The notes under the pieces are model-generated. The model worked only from the letters and a program-made list of their open reading frames with translations, made no database searches and was not told the origin of the DNA. From positions 7,296,001 to 7,360,000 of the forward strand of contig NZ_CP023701.1 in the NCBI RefSeq assembly GCF_008704535.1: a stretch of DNA of 64,000 bases, read 5' to 3'. The position numbers and the translations under genes were made by a program. This document shows, piece after piece, positions 62,201 through 64,000 of this stretch (positions are counted from its first letter, which is position 1; the number at the start of each line of letters is the position of its first letter). The stretch is from Streptomyces subrutilus. GTDB taxonomy: Bacteria; Actinomycetota; Actinomycetes; Streptomycetales; Streptomycetaceae.

Positions 62201-63500
62201 CCGGACGGCGGAGACCGCCGCCGCCGAATTCCACCGGGTGCGCGCCGCCACCGACCGGCTCACCCGCTGGCACCAGCTCGCCGCCACCGCCGAAGGCCGC
62301 CGGCACCTCGCCGGCCTCGCGGAACCGGCGCCCGTGACCCACACGGCCCCGCCCGCGCCCCCGCCGCCGGCCCCCGCCGTACGGCCCCCGGCCCCCCGCT
62401 TCACCCCGTCCCCCGACGGCGGGCGGCTGACCTCGCCCGACCACGTCGCGTACACCGTGCACGAAGTACCCCGCGACGGCGACGCCTTCTTCCACGCGCT
62501 CGCCGAGGGCCTGGCCAGGACCGCTCCCGCCCTCCTGACCCGGCACGGCATCGACCCGGCCGACCCGCGCGCCCCCCGCGCCCTGCGCCGGACCCTCGCG
62601 GCCCGCCTGAGCGACCCCGCGGACGCGGACCTGCTCGCCGCCGTCGCCCCGGACGACACCGACGTGTTCACCGCGGCCGAGATCGACGCCACCGGCCCGG
62701 TGGCGGACCTCGCCGCCGGCACCCCCGGCCGCCGCGAGTTCGACCAGCTCGGCGTCGTCCCGTACGCCGCCGCCCTGGACGACGCCGCCCGGGCCGCCCT
62801 CGCGACCGCCCAACTGGCCAGGACCGGCGACGCCGACGACGACGCAGGCTGGGACCACGCCGCCGCCGACCTCCTCCCCGTCCTCGCCGCCCGCACCTTC
62901 GGCACCGACGTCACCGTGGTGCGCGGCGACGGCAGCTTCCAGACCTTCACCCCGGGCCCCCGGCCGGGATCCGCGCACCTCCACGGCCTCGTCCCCCCGC
63001 CCCCGCCCCGCCCCCACGTCGTCCTCGTCCTGACCGACCGCCACTACCGCCTCGCCGTACCGGACCCCGCCCACCCGCCGCCGCCCCCGCTCCCCTGCTC
63101 CCCACCCGGGCGGCCCCTCGACGAGGCCCTGCTGGCGGCGCTCGGGGAGGGGGACGCCCGGCGGCTGCTGGACCGCCACCGGCCCGTACCCGTGGCGGAA
63201 CTGGCCGGTGCGGGCGTCACGCTGACCGCCGGTCAGGCGGCGCACGCGGTGCTGCTCGGCGGCACGCTGACCGTGGCGGAGCTGGGCCTGACCCCGCTGC
63301 AGCACCTGCGCTGGCTGCTGGCGCGCGCCGCCGGCGCACCGGCCGACACGGGCGCCGCCGCGCTGCTGCTCGGCATCGCCATCGAGGTCACCGGCCCGGA
63401 CGGCCGAACCCACCGCCACGGGCCCGGCTCCGGCCCCGCGGTGCGGCTGCTCTTCGACGGCGCGGGGTACGCCGTTGCCCGAGCCGCGGGCCCCGGCTGA
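56223..63500 (+). CDS. Second giant ESX substrate-like protein, 3' part with degenerate OTU-like tail
   Basis: The open frame from the ATG at 56223 is 2425 aa, but the same frame is protein-like from about 56004, so it is most simply the continuation of the gene starting at 53323. It contains long Gly/Thr/Ser-rich beta-strand regions, some with alternating patterns (NLRLQFGPAFRHLYSVSR), then Ala/Arg-rich coiled coils at about 61400-62290. A C-terminal OTU-like module follows, where the catalytic position reads DGDAFFHAL (Ala codon at 62484 in place of Cys) while the His-Tyr near the end (TDRHYRLAV) is kept. It ends with the tail module LTPLQHLRWLL shared with the first giant. The TGATG overlap with the 5' frame's stop could allow reinitiation. 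Confidence 0.75.
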   Translation: MEELLSQPATFGQSSVILRGTGLITAEAEALLLRDPSLRPRTPAPGSPAGAGPVADLRAALRQRPRALIGGLDFPYTNAAGEARVLHVTARHYGNWERFADTYGSPTKIDTMDRATVQAGRNSSVQSTTQIGLGGPFLGPSSAAAFGGFGRLALRGGFGTKVGYGLADQAGAQAETRTLDGSHVYLDDLHLTLRVTDADGRPITEDPPPGTAGPARAAQSAFAVRDGLALRLPDSAVRPSQPGRTPRTIAMDHETQYRLVRTEGFGPVSGIRDWAAARIGAAPGSSAHRELDAFFSGDSFQRHARMLAAGRLTTAPLFADDRRRTPLGVFVVERVVPVRATLVTETSDAELRDIATSTVRNDRSLTRTANMGIDGVLGPAFNFLDLGGSTLNLRLQFGPAFRHLYSVSRTTALGGSGGLKTSGQVKGAATGLYLVRKTVYVRHAGSGEPARRFQTWSLDRMTRTEARRLAGWDDGTTLPLRHGLPEPHAPAYLTPDHPPTLGMHRVEEFAHADGRRTREADGRPRTLPDEFADTVLASLARTHPGMVAPLDALAPPVRRGLLARVRAATGSATALGPARPTPHHGGDDAYQTALSNTLTVLSALSHLSLAAGLEALVTTGIRIRLTEPGTFGQGHRFVWVHGELTNRRYEGRQDDLRLRHSAPGAQRLDGQESRKRTTGGGADVHLAFRDPDPGAGEAVGAPDNAGVLSLGWRSTVQHDSESGHGSTAANEPMSVSTKPSHLYRYDLALSVSHGGYWRFRGVLRGIATLGLLGTQPFVFRSPRTPLIGAGPHGPAPHGAPVTGQVLISVPDRHAPAVDPHRPGAPNPYRSPGGAPAVTAMTPSRAHALATGKPAATDGADDPDRADRRGDRLFRALQQHAFLTVSVLVPPALTDAVAHVAHTASGGSWQFDYEGAPAHEAVLRAFQPQYATANFDQSSGPLGFALAGLMGKPPYGTLWGTFRHHTAVRGVHALTGPFEMDTEMVLASATQASGKTGRSITHSFGGQLTYAKPHAHARGPLGAYGFAANPWSLSAQHTRTLTRGIVADLNLKSFGHQVLVTGTVEHRTAMVSSMLGTTAARLPFVPSSLAGAAGAVVTVPGGWLAHVPEKSAHLLGLLDDGMGDVPRYTAKSWSPQPWTHGNSFGAYPVNSLDPTDVLSAFQAEVRGLGLDDDAREDIRRHVTSRVLRALHRELTGTGTSAPSRTGGWGWGGARIGSRRARVRVELLPGTPVLELLDHGTEMEENRRAVETSQEGAESTSGRDIGVLVGESVYTGDPTAVASGPSYTETGTSRRSVSTAVTASTSTTYRAAATEPHAETTTPYRLRLTLEFDDAPETSAPPGADSGPGPARTALHRFTGTRRITTTGDIGDLREHVPLSLMAPDPDPADPAPDPRLAPPDLTVTAPPRSGPRPELLGPDTRLADGTTGPFAFPENGFHVRRIVGLQHVREAGRRAIAESYGIDLADLDDTGVTPARRAELLRRTAGTALTRPGGGAAQTLEDGTTDTALSTFYEQALTPTGYEVPGLTHRNPAGTDSARLSLHAKPDFSRAVLLTVADGKKLEVLRESAEGAATSAAHENAQDSAFGGGVAIRSEETGLNPLGASATGPHAADGDGAPVGAERLSSLNVKPKTGRAFLFAVPTDWLSVAEVHRGIKDSGLGRFLAGAFGHAPRGPRSVSSRTYALAWIRDDVARELGLVDDTTFPARVSAAWDAVGGAAKAWTGADQAYWKKRRASAGLREAREAARAALGPARTAAEAAARRLAPHLDAAEAADTALTAAEAAAARDRAAADALDTAADALDAAAAALRRTEADAAAVGRRTRAAEATAREALDALNGWAALPGDGPDPATVHRAEDALATARRTGTALRDTAARQTAAARVLHDTATTRLAAAERAAAGAPASGTAPGPAPGSAADDGTGPERARSTAGLLRTGADRRLTVARDRQNAAARRLTGPVRADTAARAALARAAARSDAADRAFDTRRAELDALARTAETAAAEFHRVRAATDRLTRWHQLAATAEGRRHLAGLAEPAPVTHTAPPAPPPPAPAVRPPAPRFTPSPDGGRLTSPDHVAYTVHEVPRDGDAFFHALAEGLARTAPALLTRHGIDPADPRAPRALRRTLAARLSDPADADLLAAVAPDDTDVFTAAEIDATGPVADLAAGTPGRREFDQLGVVPYAAALDDAARAALATAQLARTGDADDDAGWDHAAADLLPVLAARTFGTDVTVVRGDGSFQTFTPGPRPGSAHLHGLVPPPPPRPHVVLVLTDRHYRLAVPDPAHPPPPPLPCSPPGRPLDEALLAALGEGDARRLLDRHRPVPVAELAGAGVTLTAGQAAHAVLLGGTLTVAELGLTPLQHLRWLLARAAGAPADTGAAALLLGIAIEVTGPDGRTHRHGPGSGPAVRLLFDGAGYAVARAAGPG

Positions 63501-63560
63501 AACGGGCCGGTTCCGCGGCTCGGGCGTCAGGGCGCGCGGCCCTGGTGGGGGCGCGGCCGG

Positions 63561-64000
63561 TCAGTGGCCCCGTACGGCCGAGGCGGCGAGTTCCGCGTAT
63601 TCGTGCAGGCCGTAGGCCAGGCCCGGGGCCAGCAGGGCCGATACCGCCACCGCCGCGACCAGGCCGGCCGCCGCTGCCCGGGCCCCACGGGTCCGGGGGC
63701 CGACCGGCGCCGGGCGCAGCAGGGCCTCGACGCGCCGGGGGACCGGGCCGGCGCCCACCGAGAGCAGAGGGCCGCGACCGCGGCCCGGGCGCTCGGTCGT
63801 GGCGGCGGCCAGTGCGGCGCGGGCGATGGCGCCCGCCGCGAGGCGGCGGTCGCCCACCGAGGACGCGGCCCGCTCGTCCGCCCACCGTTCCAGGTGGAAG
63901 TCGAGGACCGGCCGCAGCGAGCGCAGCGCCGGATGGACCGCGGCGGCGAGGTGGGCGGTGGCGGCCAGCAGGTGGTGCCGGTCGGCGAGATGGGCCCGTT
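63561..64000 (-). CDS. M56 (BlaR1-like) family metallopeptidase, C-terminal part
   Basis: The gene runs off the right edge; about 145 C-terminal residues are present. The visible start RAHLADRHHLL fits the M56 zinc site HERAH-x(4)-HH, with the first His and Glu lying just outside the window. ERWADERAA and the downstream SVGDRRLAAGAIARAAL follow as in actinobacterial M56 proteins. A C-terminal transmembrane helix (AAAAGLVAAVAVSALLAPG) comes near the end. Such proteins are membrane peptidases often paired with BlaI-type repressors, in which case the partner gene would lie beyond the window. Confidence 0.8.
   Translation of the reverse strand, partial: RAHLADRHHLLAATAHLAAAVHPALRSLRPVLDFHLERWADERAASSVGDRRLAAGAIARAALAAATTERPGRGRGPLLSVGAGPVPRRVEALLRPAPVGPRTRGARAAAAGLVAAVAVSALLAPGLAYGLHEYAELAASAVRGH

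Noticed and set aside
59562..63419. 1285-aa minus-strand frame opposite giant gene 2
   Set aside because: Gly/Val/Arg-rich shadow of the sense strand without start signals or recognisable domains.
1..64000. Mobile elements, tRNA/rRNA genes, CRISPR arrays, attachment sites
   Set aside because: No transposase or integrase motifs, no flanking direct repeats of tRNA ends, no tRNA-like cloverleaf noticed, and no regular repeat-spacer structure.

Overview
This is a GC-rich (well over 70% by eye) actinobacterial chromosome segment, most likely from Streptomyces or a close relative. The evidence is the near-exclusive G/C third codon positions, frequent GTG starts, many small lipoproteins and secreted proteins, and a streptomycete-type type VII (ESX) secretion locus. 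I see no rRNA, tRNA, CRISPR array, transposase, integrase or phage genes.

Left part (1-18.2 kb): ordinary, mostly single-gene units. In order: a GH26-like lipoprotein, a DUF4236 peptide, a small lipoprotein, a DUF11 surface-type protein, a small secreted protein facing a CAP-domain protein across a shared terminator, a DUF4190 membrane protein, a rifamycin phosphotransferase-like (PEP-synthase-like) enzyme with a possible rifamycin-associated element upstream, an acyl-CoA oxidase-type enzyme, a VOC protein, a DUF2254 membrane protein, a DUF2278 (YukJ-type) protein, a PGRP/amidase-2 protein, a secreted SRPBCC protein, and a methyltransferase next to an XRE-cupin regulator with a palindromic operator candidate between them.

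Central and right part (18.3-63.5 kb): one large type VII secretion system. The machinery is an EccA-like tandem AAA+ protein fused to a right-handed beta-helix, a mycosin (MycP-like) that appears catalytically dead, EccC (three FtsK/SpoIIIE ATPase domains), EccD and EccB. No EccE is visible. The eccD-eccB pair is followed by two WXG100-type proteins, a T7SS-associated protein, a 1182-aa AAWKG-like protein with about 390 residues of Lys/Glu/Ala/Gln-rich helix, a YbaB-like protein and a small ESX-like protein. Next comes a 3870-aa giant with a CpnT-like WXG N-terminus, two zincin-type modules, a very long beta-rich middle, a coiled coil and an OTU-like cysteine-peptidase module. It is followed by a tiny coupled ORF carrying a TTA codon, a 1025-aa protein ending in an ADP-ribosyltransferase-like domain, and a membrane-anchored ricin-B lectin. 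After a strong terminator there is a second, paralogous giant of about 3390 aa that is interrupted by an apparent one-base frameshift and whose OTU-like module has lost its cysteine.

The most interesting unit is this 36.3-63.5 kb array. Its products look like substrates or effectors of the adjacent ESX machine, and they combine WXG, metallopeptidase, OTU-like and ART-like modules. The last gene, cut by the right edge, is an M56 (BlaR1-like) metallopeptidase.
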